Shown here: positions 11,418 to 23,429 of the stretch, piece after piece
Position numbering within the stretch: position 1 is the first letter of the stretch
Layout of the letters: each line of letters opens with the position of its first letter
Origin: Zopfochytrium polystomum
Taxonomy: Eukaryota > Chytridiomycota > Chytridiomycetes > Chytridiales > Chytridiaceae
DNA length: 42,768 nt
Assembly: GCA_025765615.1 (NCBI GenBank)
Contig: JAIVFJ010000424.1
Span: forward strand, 1-42,768
Direction of reading: 5' to 3'
Notes under the pieces: model-generated
Databases searched by the model: none
Seen by the model: only the letters and a program-made list of their open reading frames with translations
Told to the model about the DNA's origin: nothing
Made by a program: the position numbers and the translations under genes

Positions 11418-13980
11418 AGAAAGCGAGGAAGCCTTGTGGTATTCGGCTCCCTCTTCTCGGTTGCGATACTCCAAAAAAAAAAAAAAAAAAAAAAAAAGAC
11501 GCGACCAAAAATACCTCCGAGTTTGTCTCTTTGTTACAGTATCCTCAAACCCCTTGTTGCTATATTTTCCCTCCCAACTGTTTTGCTTGCTTCTTCCTTT
11601 ACAACGCGCTTTTTCCCCGAGTGATTTCGTTTTTTTTCCTTCTCTGCTCTGCTTCCACACAAAAAAAAACGCGCTTCATACCCTCAGCGAACAGACTGTT
11701 TCTTTTTTCTTCATTTTTTTGTTGACTCTGTTTCAAAGTTTACTGGGGGGCGAAGTGCGCGGAAAGGGACGTTCCGGGCGACGGGGGGCTTACTTTATAT
11801 CCTGCGCTTGGCATCAAACCCTCTTCGCCCGCCTTTCCTCTGACCCCATTTTTTTTTACGTTTTTTTGGTTGTCCTCCCCGTTTATGTTCGTAGCGTTTT
11901 CCTCCTCCTTCACCTCACTCCGCCCCCTAACCTTTTTTTTTTCGGTTGTACTCTTGCGCGCTTCGCCAAGCAACCCCGGAGGGCGATGAAGCGGAGCACC
12001 CAAAAAAAAAAAAAAAAAAAAAAAAAAAACAAGGAAAAAAAACGAATAACACAATGGCTTTGGGTCCTCATACCTTACTTCTCCCAGTTCAAAGTCTCTT
12101 CGTTTGCAAAAACTTATCAGTAAGGCTAATTTGTTGAAGCCAAGCTGCCTGATCATCTACGTAGAGCCAGTTTTGCTCAAACGAAAAAGCACACTCCCAG
12201 CAGATGCAACCCTTCACGAGACGAAGTATTTTCAAGAAATGTGCGAAACGGTTGGTGGGAGGGTTTGTTTTTATTTAAAAAAAAAGGGTAAGGTAAGAGA
12301 ACATTCTCCAGTCACCCGCAAAAAAAGAAGCGGTGTCTCGCTAATATTCAGAAATCATGCTGTTTTGTCCTTGCAGTGTCGAGGAATGAGGCAAACCAAA
12401 CTCTTTGCCCACTTGTGCTCGGTCGTCCAATCGGTTCAAGCCTCACTACAAACCTCGGTTTGTACCATTCTTTTTCTTTTCGCTTTCTACCCTCTTGGCA
12501 GCTCGCTTCGCTTGCAGCCTCGACCGTTTTACCTTTTTGCAGCGCCGGCTTCACTCACGACGCTCACCCTCTTCACTGCAACTTCAACACGTTTGACCTC
12601 GCAGTGCGCGCGCGCGCTTCAACCGCCTTGTGGGAGAGCGCTTAGCCGGGCGCAAAGCGATCATCGTCGTCATCAAATCGGGTCACTTGCTGGGCAGCCA
12701 ACCAGCCAATGCACAGGTCCACAGCAAGAATTTTTTTTGTGAGAACTTAACCCCTCAAAATAGACAAAATAATTGTTGTGTTGCAATAGGCATGGGCGAC
12801 TTCCATGCAGCGGCATCGTATAGGTGATAACATTTTTTGCAACAAAGATTATAAATTTTCACCTTTGGACTTAGGGTTTGCTATGTCGGAAGAGGGGAGA
12901 TCATGCACATATTCACCCGCACTGGGAAAATCGGAAAATTGGCCCTTGGCTCACTTTTTATGCGTTGCGTTTCAAAAAAAGGCAAAAGAGATCACGCGCT
13001 CTTTTCTTTCCGATTTTTCCAATGTGCATGCATGAACCTTCTCGTTCTTTGTCTCTCTCACGCACTCTCTCTCTGTCTCTCTGTCTCTCCACTATCGCTC
13101 TGCTCTCGCATTGTGCCTTCTTGGAGTTCCCCACAGCAAGAAATGGATACACCCCAGCAAAGAGAAAATGTAATGAGTTTGTCGCTGGCGGGACTCGTGC
13201 ACGCTTCATGGAAGAGGGAACAACAAACAAGCAAAGTCCTCGCCCATCAAAAGGGGACTTTCACTGCGCTTTGCGTTTTTGTGCGGTGGTCCTGCCACGT
13301 ACGACCGAGAATCTCACCCTCATTGTCGATGTGTGCAGTGAAATAGACTATGTATGGTCTTGAGTGCCTTTATTGAGCCAATGAAAGACGGACAATTTTA
13401 GGGAACATTATCAATGGATCCGCCTGCGCCTTGTCAGCTGTTTGTCTGTCTCTGCTGGTCTGTCTGCCTCTCTTCTGCCAGCAAGCAAGCAGCCAGCCAA
13501 TTGGATCCGGGTCAGTCAGTCTCCAGCCTCTCTCTCCATTGTCTCTGTCTGTCTGTCTCACCCCCACAGTGCACACACGACCACTTTCCCTTATTGAGCT
13601 GCAGCAGCTGGTCGTTCTTGCTTCCAACTCCCCTGCCCTCCTCTCCGCAGGCCGCCAACCCCCTCGCGCGTCCCCGCCGACATACCTGTCACCATCATCT
13701 CGTGACTCTATCACCCCACTTCTCTCCCTTACTCCTTCTCCTCTTTCTCTTTCGTGCTCCACGTTGTTTTTCGCTCCTTCGTTCCATTCCAGCAGCAGCC
13801 GGCTGCCCACCTAACGACAAAATCGAAGCCTCAGCCTCCGCCGCCTTGATCCTTCCGCTCCTAACTGGCAGATTGAACCCCACGGGAAAGGGCGGGATTA
13901 GCAGCACCACCACCACTGCCCGCTGCTTGCAAGAGATCTATCCATCCATCAGACAGTCACCGTGAAGAAGACTGACGGCG
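11418..13980. other. Intergenic region with long A runs and pyrimidine-rich DNA
   Basis: No gene is supported. There are two pure A runs (about 11472-11497 and 12002-12028) and pyrimidine-rich stretches at 11560-11960 and 13060-13110. The CTGTCT-rich DNA at 13440-13560 lies in the region upstream of the next start codon. Frames across the A runs give poly-Lys strings and are not believable proteins. AT-richer DNA at 12700-12900 shows no RNA-gene hallmarks. Confidence 0.5.
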
Positions 13981-16249
13981 ATGGACCATCCGCACAATGC
14001 ATCGGCCCCTGCCTTCTCGCCACGAATGGGCCTTTCAGACTTCCCCATGCCCCCACAGCACCAGCAGTCATCACGGGGCGGTCACCCGACGCACGCTGCC
14101 TCCCTCCCTTCACCCAACTTTCTCGACCGCCGCAGCAACATTGACGATGCCGTTGCCCTCATGGACATGCATCACCTCCAGGCATCCTCCGGCTCCTCCT
14201 CCCCAACAGCCTCGTTCTCCCTCGTCCAGCAACGCCGAAAGCCCTCTGTCGGCACGACTGCGGCTGGCGCAGCGTCGTCAGAGTCATACAGCTCCTCCCT
14301 CCCCTCTCAACAGTCACGGTCGCGTCCCACGGCAGCGCTCGAGTCTATCATGGGAGATCTTCTGGAAATTACAAAGTTGAGGGACAATGCCAGCAGTGTT
14401 TGGGACGATGCCATGAGCATGAGATCGAAGCGATCCCTCTCAGAAAGCGGAGTCCGCGTTCCGTATTACAGCCCGAACGTGTATGCGTATCCCGGCGTCG
14501 AAAGCTCCCCAAACTTTCGTCGAGTTTCTCCACCGGCGTCCGCACCTGCGCCTGTCGCTTCATCGGTCGCCCCAGGCTCGTACCAGACCGTCACCCTCCT
14601 GCCTTCTGCGTTCGCCCCAACGTTTGGCGAACTCCTGCAGAGAAACGGGACCCGATCCACAATCTTCAGCAGCGTCATGCTTCCCGCGTCATCCCCGTAC
14701 TATTCCAACGACGTTCAAAGAGCATCCAACTCCTCTACCGCAACCGCAACCTCTTTCGCTTCCTCCTCGGCCGCTGCAGCCATCGCGGCAACATCGGGTC
14801 TCGGCCCGACGAGCCCGACCCTTTCTCCTGGGTCCATGGCGCAGAAGCAGAGCCACGTGTCCGGGGCTGGCGCACCCGTCCGCGCCGTTGCCGTCCTCGA
14901 CTGCCTGACGGGCACGGACGTTGTTACAAGTTCGACCGCCGTCATGCACATCTTCCCCCAACTTCCCTCGCCCTTCTCATCCCCCGCGTCACCACCCCCC
15001 TCCGTTTGCGTCCGAAATTCCCGCAGCGTCGTTTGCTCTCAATCAGCGGTCGCATCACCGTTGGCGAGCCATCGCCCACCACCGTGATACTTTGGGACGC
15101 CGGCACCGGCATCCTCCCTGCCGGTTGTTGCGCCCATCCTCGCCAACTCAGTACCCCTTCCGCACCGTCCCATCGCTGGACTTTATCCGGATCCTGCAGG
15201 AGCGTCCCGGCGCGGGGAACACGAGCGGCGCCGCCAGCATCAGCGACAGCAGCTTTGCAGCGGTGGGCGGGCCGGCGAGCGCAGTCCCGACGGAGCAGGA
15301 CGAGGAGGACCGAGAGCGCGAGCGCGTGCTGGCGCACCGACTCGAGTACGAGCGGTGGGCCGAAAAGCAGCAGCGGACGCAGCCGCAGCGACCGGTGCTC
15401 CACTATAATCAGTACTCGCAGTACACGGGCGGCGTCGCCAGTCCCGGCGGGCCGAGTTCAAGTAGCGCTGGCGGCGGCGCTGGGATTGGGGCTCGGGCTA
15501 TCTTCGCCGTCATCCGGGCACCCGGCGGGGCTGAGCCGGCTGTCTCTGATCGGCGGGAGCGGACCGTCGGCGAGTATGGCGGACATGCTGCGCGGGCGCC
15601 GGCCGTCGGCCGACTCGGTGCTCACCAAGGACAGCTACGGCATGTGGGAGTCCTGGCGGCGCCGCCGGCGGCGGCGGTGGCGGAAGGTACTTTACGGGCG
15701 CGGTTCTGCAGCCCCAGGGGTACTCGGCGGCAGCGGCGGCAGGCAAGCTCCCGCAGTCGTCGCAGTCCCAGCAGCTTGCGGCGTCGTACTCGTCGTCGGG
15801 CAAGGCCAGCGGCAGCGGGCGGTCACAGGGGTCCGGCGGCGGCGGCACAGGCCCGCGGTCGCCCGGCGGCGGGACGGCGGTGTTTGGCGGCCACACGTCG
15901 GACGACCATAAGTCGGTGTCGTCGGGCGGCTCGGGCGGGCACAGCGGCGACCACGAGCGGGGATCCGGCTCCGGCGGCGGCGGCGGCGGTAGTTCGGACA
16001 AGCACGGTCACGGCGCGGGGAAGAAGCTGGGCAAGGTCCTGACGTGGGGCAAGTCCAAGTCGGCGGGCCCCGGCAGCGCCGGCGCGACGGTCGAGCGGCG
16101 CGAGCATAATCCACGTCGGCGGAGGGTCGCCTGGCAGCATCATCAGCGGAATTGGGAAGAAGCCTGTGGAGACGGAGCAAGAGAGAGAGGCGCGGATGAA
16201 GCGGGAGGCAAAGATGATCAAGGAACGGGCGTACGCGGTGTTTATGTGA
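13981..16249 (+). CDS. PH-like domain protein, Ser/Pro-rich, coiled C-terminus, frameshifted
   Basis: ATG 13981 opens a clean ~330-residue stretch (MDHPHNASAPAFSPRMGLSD) rich in Ser, Pro and Gln. It includes a non-repetitive segment ALESIMGDLLEITKLRDNAS, a possible short helix. Near 14620 FGELLQRNGTRSTIF corresponds to LRELLAQPTSRFE of the minus-strand paralog. A Ser/Ala linker and APVRAVAVLDCLTGTDVV follow. The frame then changes and strand-like blocks appear (QRRLLSISGRITV, TTVILWDAGTGIL), then FRTVPSLDFIRILQERPG. An acidic/basic helix (EQDEEDRERERVLAHRLEYE) precedes a Gly/Ser-rich region. The protein ends with a basic helix ETEQEREARMKREAKMIKER and stops at TGA 16247. The match to the PH fold is weaker than in the 18.5 kb gene. 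Four or more indels must be bridged. Confidence 0.55.
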
Positions 16250-18476
16250 TATTTAGGTCGGCGTTTTAACCCCTTCTCCACCTTTCCCCATCCGACTCTT
16301 CTCTGCCCTACCCATATCCTCCATTATTCCCTCTTACCCCGCTATGACCCATCCCCTCAGTTCCCGCTCTCGAACGCATCATTGGTCTACACACCTTTGT
16401 CTTGTGGTCTAATTCCTTCGGTCCTTGGGTTACTATTGGCTGTTTATCCTTGTGGTTGCTTATCTCCCTCTTGTCTCTTCTCTCTCTCTTGCATGTGTGT
16501 GAGTCAGTATGTCGAGCGTGGCCCTATCTTCTCTCTGCGTGTCTGCGTGTCCCACCTCTGTGATGGTTGAAGGAATTATCCTTGGCTTCGTCCCTTTTTT
16601 GTTGTTTCTTCTTCTTCTGCCGGTGTTTTCTTTCTACTTGTCTGTGGGTTGTGCCCTTCTGGGCTTTGTTCGTGTTCAACATGTGTTGGCTTTACTATTG
16701 TCCTTTCGTCGCCCCCGTGCTTACTCGGCCTCTTTTACGATTACCTCTGTGTGATTTTTGTTTGCTTTTTTGCTTGTTTGTGATTGTTTGTTTGAGGTTT
16801 ACCTTGCCCCCTTTGTCCGCTGATTTTTTGGAAAACTAGTGTGGTCTGATGCGTGTGTGTCAAACGTACGTGCGTTGTGTGTGCGACCCGCGTATGCTAG
16901 TTAATGTTGCAGTCGACACGGAGGGGAGGAGTGGGCACAGAACGGTGATGTAAAATTGTCAACGTTTGCGCGAAAGAGCCAAAAGCCACTACGCGGGCGT
17001 GCAGCCCACAACTAATGAGAAGTGGCGCCGTACAAGATCGACTGGGGCAAAAACGAACAATCATTCGTCGCCAAAACAAAGATTTGCTAATTCTTTCTCA
17101 AGATTTCTAAAGAGACACCTTGCCCCAAAGCGAACCCAACTGGGACGCGAGTGCACGTGCCGGCACGTCAACACTCGCACGGCGAGCAACTTTTCGACAT
17201 TCTTCATCAGGTTGTTGTCTGACCGGTAAATATTAAATACATACTTGACGGGGTATTCATGTCCTGTTCATTACCGCCCGCCGTCGACAAGAAGAAGGGG
17301 GCAGAACGTGGAACCAATCAACGCCAGCACATCACACTCCTGCCTCTTTATTCGGCAAATTGCCGCCCTGGGCGAGTCTCAGTTGAATAATAATTGGTGC
17401 TGACGTCGTGGAACTAAATACTACTATTTAACTTAATTTTTTTTTTATATGTTTTTTTTTTCCTCCGACGGGTCGCTTATCTCTCGCATTTGGGGAACAC
17501 GAAAAGGAAATAAATTGTTGGCCTGCTCTGCATGTGTGAAATTGTGCACCCGCGCTCGTCGAAAACCGATCGCACGGACGGGCAGGCAAAGCAACGAGCC
17601 AACGAGCCAACAAAAAAAACGAGCGAGAACGAGGAGCGAACCTCCCCGCGCGCACGCGACGGCCGAAAGAGGAAGCAGCGATCCGTTTGGTGGCGCTCCC
17701 TGCGCGAGAGAGCCGAGTCGAGAGTTCTTTTTTGCCGTGGTTCGTTTTATACAGGCAGTGATGGAGGCATGCTGAAAACGGGGAACGAAAGCAAAAGAGA
17801 GAAAGAAAAAAAAAAAAAAAAAAGATTCTTTGCAAATTGGGCCGAACACCCGTACGCACGCATGGTGGTGGCTGGCTGGCTGGTCTTGGGGCAATTGCGT
17901 GGTGGCTTCGTTCGGTCGGGGGATGTTCGCTGGGCGCAAACTGAGGACGAGACAGACTGCTGCGAAAGCCCAATCCATCTATTATTGATTGTGAATTCAC
18001 GGGTGGTGGGTGATCTTGCCTTATTTGGGTTGGAATGTGGGAATGGCTGGTTGGCCTTGTCGTTTGTTCATCATCAACAAGCATCCTTCCACCAATGAAA
18101 TTGGTTCCTCCTCCGAACTCGTCTGGCTGTTCTTCTGTGTCTGTCTGCTGGTCTGCCCAAAGAGTCGGTCAGCCCTCCATCCACTCGTTTTCTTCTTTTG
18201 TTCATCCCAGCCACTTGACCCAACAAACACACCCGTCACACGCACACCACCACCGCTCCCCACACGCACGCAACGCACACACTCGAAGCGGTGGAGGGGC
18301 GGGAGGAAGGAAGGAAGTATTCGAGAGGAGGGAAGAAGAAGCCGGAAGAGCGAGCCGTACGTACAGAACAACAGGGCGGGAGACGACGGGGAGGAGGAGA
18401 AGGAGGACGAGGACAACCGGCGATTAGCACACGCGCCGAATCCGATCCGTCGACCACTCCGCCTCGCCGATCCGCG
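16250..18476. other. Intergenic, no gene seen
   Basis: The first ~600 bp after the stop are T- and CT-rich, as in a 3' untranslated region. A CCAAT-like CCAATCA lies at 17314-17320. A 19-A run lies near 17806-17824. The region before 18477 is CA/CCA-rich. No tRNA, snRNA or protein signature was found. Confidence 0.5.
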
Positions 18477-20658
18477 ATGGCAACTACAGCCGCTGCCAGC
18501 TACGTCAAAACTGCCCCAACTTCCATAACTACTGCATCGGATCTGGATGATCTTGCTGCCTCAAAGCGCCCACCATCGAATGCGCCCACCTCGCCAAAGC
18601 CGGCGCTTCGTTCGCGTTCACCAATGCCTTCCACTGTTCCAAGGTCTTCATCCCCGTCGCCATCAACCCCTCAGGGCTTTTCCCGTCCTCTCTCCCCCGC
18701 TCCTCTTGGTTACTCGTTACCCTCCACCTCCAACACCCATGACGATTGAAGCGCAGTCTCCACTGCCGCCCTCTCCGACTCTTTCAGCATCTTCGGTTAT
18801 GTCCGCCCCAAGGTCTGATATTGGCCGTGCCGACACGACCGCAAGCAACGCCAGCTCCCTCAGCACGGGGACGTCTGCTAGCTCTTCAAGCAGCCAAAGC
18901 GGAAGCGGGAGAAGCAGCGGCAAGGTGGCTCGACTGCGTCGCGAGCTTATCGCCCCCGCGGGGGCGATTCCAACTGTACTCTCTGGCACCGCGGATTCTG
19001 CCCTTTCTCCAATCGCCTCCGAATGTGAGCAGGCAACCACCAGTGCAGCAAGAATCAGGACCATCAATCACCTGGTCCACCAGCCAAACTGCCGATGGGG
19101 TTTCGTGGACATCATCACGCAAGTGCCAATGTCTCTGTCGCCAGGCCCTTTGTCCCCTTCGTCGTCGCCGTCGCTGTCCTCACACAAGACGCCCAGTTAC
19201 ACCGTTCGGTGGGTGTCACACCTTTTGGTCCTGCACGACATCTACCTGTATTTGTTCTCCACCTCCCACGATCCGTTCTCGGAGCCTCCGCTGGACGAAC
19301 TGGAACTGGGCCAGGGAACGACCATACGTCTGAGCGCCGATGCGGGAGGAGCGGGCTCTGTAATTATCACCATTAGCTCGAGCTTTGGAGTCAGGGACTG
19401 GGACATCCGGTGTTCGCCAAAGGCTACCGATTCCATTGACGCGGCAAGCGGGAAAGGTGCTGTGCTAGCCGGCGAGACGGCGGTGTGGTTTGAAAGCATC
19501 AAGGCGGCCATCGAACGCGGCAAGGCCAGAGCAAAGAGCGAAATACTTAAACGAGCGAACTTAGAGCACAAGCTTAGGATCAGCCAGGTCCCTTTGGTCG
19601 AAAGAGAGCACCCAATCGTGCCCGTCGACGTTGCGCTGGATCCGCGGCCGCATTCACTTCAAAGACGCAGCCGTCCCTCCTCTGTGATCAGCATATCAAG
19701 TCATGGCAGCAGTGCGAGCGGTGCCGGCCGAGGAGGGGGCAGCACAATTCGCAGCGGCGCGGCTTCGCCCGTCGGAACGCTGGGCGACTGGTCGATTGCA
19801 TCGGCCAGCTCCGCCACACTCGCCACACCCGCCACACCCGCCAAACCGTCACCAGATATGAGCCGCGCACTACGTGGCGCTCGCAGCACCGAAAAGCTTC
19901 GCGTCTGGCCTTGGACGAATGTCGACCTCCACCGCCCTCCGTCTCCTGCACTCTCCGCCACCTCTTCCGCCACCTCGTCCGCGTCGTCTTCACATCCCGC
20001 ACAATATAAGGGCCCTGTTCCCCTGTCACCTCGGCCCAACAGCCGGTTTCCTGCCTCGCATAGCCCTCCGCCAATGTCGCCTACAGGATCTTCTTCATCG
20101 CACATACCGAGGCGAACAACGTCGGCAAAAGCCTCGGCTTTCCACGCGGCCGCTGCTGGCCTTCCTCAACCGCAGCCGCGTGACACCAAACCCGCCACCC
20201 CCACACGAAGCAGCGCAGATGACCCCGTGACAAAGTCGACCGCCGCCACCGCCCCCACCTTGAAACCACCCAAGCGATCGTCATCCCGGCCGGCAAATCA
20301 TTTGCTTCACCTGGCAGGACCTCTCGAGGCGGCCATCCCCATAGAAGACTCGCATCGACGTCGGAGCAGCAGCGTTGATCTAGGACCGTCGTCTCGCTCC
20401 TCGTTACTGCTTTCCCCTACGACGCAGCCGTCGCCGCTGGCCTTTTTAAGGGTGGGAAGAGGTGCGACCAGGAACAGCCTGATTGTTGGAAGCGGTTCGC
20501 ACACTTTGCCGCGCCGGTCCATGTCCGAGTCGTCGCGCCGACCCGCTCTCTTCAAAGATGGCGGGCGGGACGCGTTCGCTCAGCCGGACAGTTCGAGCTC
20601 GGTCGGAGAGACGGCTGCTGCTTCTGAGAAAGGTCGATGGTGGGGCCGCAAGAAGTGA
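18477..20658 (+). CDS. PH-domain protein with Ser/Pro-rich flanks (clearest family member)
   Basis: Starts at ATG 18477 (MATTAAASYVKTAPTSITT). One shift at about 18740, where CCC would be CC, joins it to the main frame that runs to TGA 20656-20658. Residues ~190-360 (about 19050-19580) form a full PH domain. INHLVHQPNCRWGFVDIIT leads into VRWVSHLLVLHDIYLYLF. Next come PLDELELGQGTTIRL, SVIITISSSFGVRDWDIR and the C-terminal helix TAVWFESIKAAIERGKARAK with the family's central Trp. A low-complexity insert in the first loop (about 19130-19190) is Ser/Pro-rich. The C-terminal ~350 residues are Ser/Pro/Arg-rich with many RxxS sites and end KGRWWGRKK. PH domains commonly bind phosphoinositides or proteins. 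The basic end could aid membrane contact (inference). No catalytic domain is seen, which suggests an adaptor. Confidence 0.8.
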
Positions 20659-22025
20659 TATTTGATATTGTTTTTTTCCCCTCTGAGGTTGATCGGAAAG
20701 ACGGAGCCTCATCCTATTTGACACCAACACCCATATCCTTTGTCTCCCTTGTCGACTACCCGAAAACAAAAAGACCGTTATTTATATCCTTCCACTTCTC
20801 TATGCTTGGGCTCAGTGGGCTTAAAAGAGTTGGCGTTCTCAGAGCGAGTTTTTCGTTTCCCTCTCGCATCCATCTTCTCATTCATAGCCTTTTTTTTTTA
20901 GGCCCGCAACTGAGTTCACTCTGTGCATGTTGATTCTGGTCTGGACTTTTATTAGTTGACGCCATCGACCATTGGCTCCTGTTATTTTCTTTTCCCTCCC
21001 TTGCTTTTGGCTTCGTAACAGTTCGACCCCTTTCCCTCCCAACTCGTACTCCCTCGAAGCCATCTTTCTCTTTCTTGTGTGTTGATTTGATTTTGGCCCT
21101 GCAGCATTCCTTCTTATTGATTCTTATGCGTTGCCTTTACTCTTTATCTTGCCTCGCTCCCCTCAGTCTCCTTTTCCTTCTTCCTGTCTTTTTCTTTTTT
21201 CCCCCGTTTTCCTTCTCTTCTGCTCCTTAAGGAGACCCGAATTCCTATTTTACACTGGTGGGCGTTTCTCTCTTGTTGATGGTACCCTGTTTACCCCCTC
21301 CGCTGCCCCCAAAGTTGTTTGTGTGTCCTCCCTGTTTATCCTTCCAGTCCCCTTGCCACTTTAACCAAGCAAGGTTTCCCTTTTCCCCCCGTTCTGGAAA
21401 ATGCACCCATCGTCGTTTGGGGGTGTTCCCTTGGCCGTCCCGTGCTTTCCCCGCTTTCCCTCCTCCGTCAGTTCCTCATAGGGCCGATTCCCTCCACCTC
21501 TCACTCGACCTCCATTCCTTCCTCCACTTTTTCCCTCTCTCTCTTCTACTGCACTTTTTTGTGCCGGAAGGGTGAGCACGCACGGGTGGTTGCCGCCCCC
21601 ACCACCCCCGCAGCACACTCCCATTCACGATCTGCAAAACCCCACACAACCCAAGCGGCAATAAAAAAAAAAAAAGAAGAGACGTGAGGACAAAACAACA
21701 ACAATAAACAACAAAATGCAAAAGTGCAACAAAAAAAAAGAAAAAAAGAGAAAACCGATGAATAGGAAATATCACGAACATCTTCAACGGGCTAAACTCG
21801 GCCTGTCTTCTTTGCGTTGGACTCTCCGCTTGCACCCCGATTACCCCACAGTCAATAAAAAAAACAATTTACAATAACAATTATAAGAACAAATGCAAAG
21901 AAGAAGAAACATTGATCATAAATATACGCCTTCAATTTAAGAATTTGCCACAAACAAATCTTTCAATCCTCCAATCAATTTTTTTTGGTTCCCCTACTAC
22001 CTAGCATCAATTGGAAAGCTAAAGG
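20659..22025. other. Pyrimidine-rich 3' region, no gene seen
   Basis: The DNA is strongly T/C-rich to about 21560, as expected for a long 3' untranslated region or terminator zone. A-rich DNA follows (21660-21760 and 21850-21910). This marks the transition from the GC-rich gene island to the repeat block. No coding signature or RNA gene was recognised. Confidence 0.5.
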
Positions 22026-22392
22026 TATAAACAGTCTACGCTGAGTGAGCGAGTGGAAGAAGTAAATGAAGTGGAGATGTGTTTTTGTCAGTGGTCCTTC
22101 TCGCCAACTTCAAGAGAAAGAGAAAAACTCTGTCATGAATTATTGATACATAATGATGATATTCATGCTATAATAGTTGCTTGGCAAGTGTGACTGGCAC
22201 AGGGTAAAAACCTCTCCTATATCTGCTTGAGCAGACAAGGAGGAAAACTGTTGACACCAGGTTTCAGTTCCACTTAATACGTGGAGTATTTGTCAACAGC
22301 GCAAGCCAGCACCCAGGTCTGCATTGGTGGTGGCTCACTCTCCCCATGGGCATTGTGAGAACAATAACTGACAGTCACAATAGGTTCAGGTC

Positions 22393-22665
22393 TGTTATGA
22401 ATCACCCTCTGGAAACCTCTGGAACCTTCTAGCACTTTCCTTCATGGAACCTTGTGGAACCTTCTGGAACCTTCTTTTGGTATCATTGTATTACTAATTG
22501 CTCTTTCTGGAACTTTCTTTGAGTCTTGACAAGGAAGACTCTCAAAAGGTATTAAATGGGGATGGGGGACCTGTCCCATCCATCAAGTGAATTATTGTTT
22601 CCAATACAATCATCACTCCTCTCAGTTCCTTGTCTGCCTTGTCCTGTCCTGCCCTGTTCCTGACA
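22393..22665 (+). mobile_element. Solo LTR, family H, 273 bp, nested in family G
   Basis: It begins TGTTATGAATCACC and ends CCTGACA, with the TG...CA ends of LTRs. It is flanked on both sides by AGGTC (22388-22392 and 22666-22670), a perfect 5-bp target duplication. The interrupted family G sequence is intact elsewhere in the window, which confirms insertion. It carries heat-shock-element-like repeats followed by a TATA-like TATTAAAT at 22550, so a plus-strand promoter is likely. It is a solo LTR, presumably left by LTR-LTR recombination. It lies about 0.7 kb upstream of the tRNA-Leu gene. Confidence 0.88.
22421..22517 (+). promoter_or_regulatory. Heat-shock-element-like arrays in LTR H
   Basis: At 22457-22474 the sequence GAAccTTCtgGAAccTTC is a perfect array of four alternating nGAAn/nTTCn pentamers, the known binding pattern of heat shock factor. 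A degenerate unit extends it upstream to 22447. Further pairs lie at 22422-22429 (GAAccTTC) and 22505-22517 (TTCtgGAActTTC). A TATA-like box follows 33 bp after the last pair. Binding is inferred from the motif only. Confidence 0.6.
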
Positions 22666-22713
22666 AGGTCAGTCTTGTGCCTCTTGCTGCTAACCAATCA
22701 GTTCCGCCTAACA

Positions 22714-23346
22714 AAGGGTTTTAACCCTACGAAATCCATTCTCACACCCCTACAAGTACTTGTTCCAAACACTTGTTTGAGGCTACATATCCCTTTGCTT
22801 TGGGCTTTGATAATGAAGTGATGGAGGAGGCGGGAGGCAGGGGACAGGCGCAGAGCGCCTGTCTCATGCCTGTTGGAAGAGTAGCAGTCTGTCTACATAG
22901 GAGGCAGACTGGCGTGGAGCTTCTGTCCTCTTCCCACTGCAGTTGATGTGGACCCATGAAGGGTGCAAAGTCTGTCAAATTGTGGAGACAGGCACCTGAC
23001 GCCTGTCAGAACCAACTTGGTCCGCATCAGCAAAACAACTGCTGGTGTTATGCTTTTGCCTGACGTAGAGGCGAGTGCGTGTGCCTTTTTAGTAAGTCAG
23101 TAAGTCTGCAGGCGCGCCTTAACTTCCCTACTGTGACAACAGATTACACATGTTTTCTCGTTCGTAATTGCACTTCCCAGCTAGGTCCAACAACAGGTCC
23201 TTCCATTTGCGCTGAGTCTTTGAATCGTTTTGGTGCATCTGTTTTCCCTGTCACCATACTGCTTCTCAGAGCTTTAAAATTAACCAATAAGTTATGTAAT
23301 TAGTGTGAACGAGGATTGATAAGAAACAATCTTTTCGTTGTTCCAG
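22714..23346. other. Spacer between LTRs and tRNA, no gene seen
   Basis: Moderate-GC DNA with repeated GCCTGTC/GACAGGC-type words (22850-23010). They suggest an old repeat, but no family is recognisable. There is no coding signature. Confidence 0.4.
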
Positions 23347-23429
23347 GGGCAGATGGCCGAGTTGGTCTAAGGCGCCAGATTAAGGCTCTGGTCTATTCGT
23401 AGGCGTGGGTTCGAATCCCACTCTGCTCA
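23347..23429 (+). tRNA. tRNA-Leu(AAG)
   Basis: It folds as a class II tRNA. The acceptor stem GGGCAGA pairs with TCTGCTC (one G:U). The D arm is GCC..GGC. The anticodon arm is CCAGA-TTAAGGC-TCTGG with anticodon AAG. A variable arm CTA-TTCG-TAG follows, then the T arm GTGGG-TTCGAAT-CCCAC and discriminator A. The A box (TGGCCGAGTTGG) and B box (GGTTCGAATCC) are intact. A run of seven T (23436-23442) gives a pol III terminator. There is no intron. Confidence 0.97.

Larger units (their letters stand above)
22026..22713 (-). mobile_element. Solo LTR, family G, split by a younger LTR
   Basis: Read on the minus strand, this begins TGTTAGGCGGAACTG and ends GTAGACTGTTTATA, matching the family G copies at 32261-32680 and 40734-41146. 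The terminal CA is mutated to TA. Flanks are AAAGG on the left and AAGGG on the right, a possible worn 5-bp target duplication. A 273-bp LTR with its own duplication is inserted at 22393. No coding region of this family was found in the window. Confidence 0.8.

Noticed and set aside
10852..12123. Long plus frame running through poly-A as poly-Lys
   Set aside because: It crosses two A runs and T-rich intergenic DNA. The believable coding part ends near 11417.
12104..12742. 213-codon plus frame
   Set aside because: No conserved motif, and composition fits intergenic DNA.
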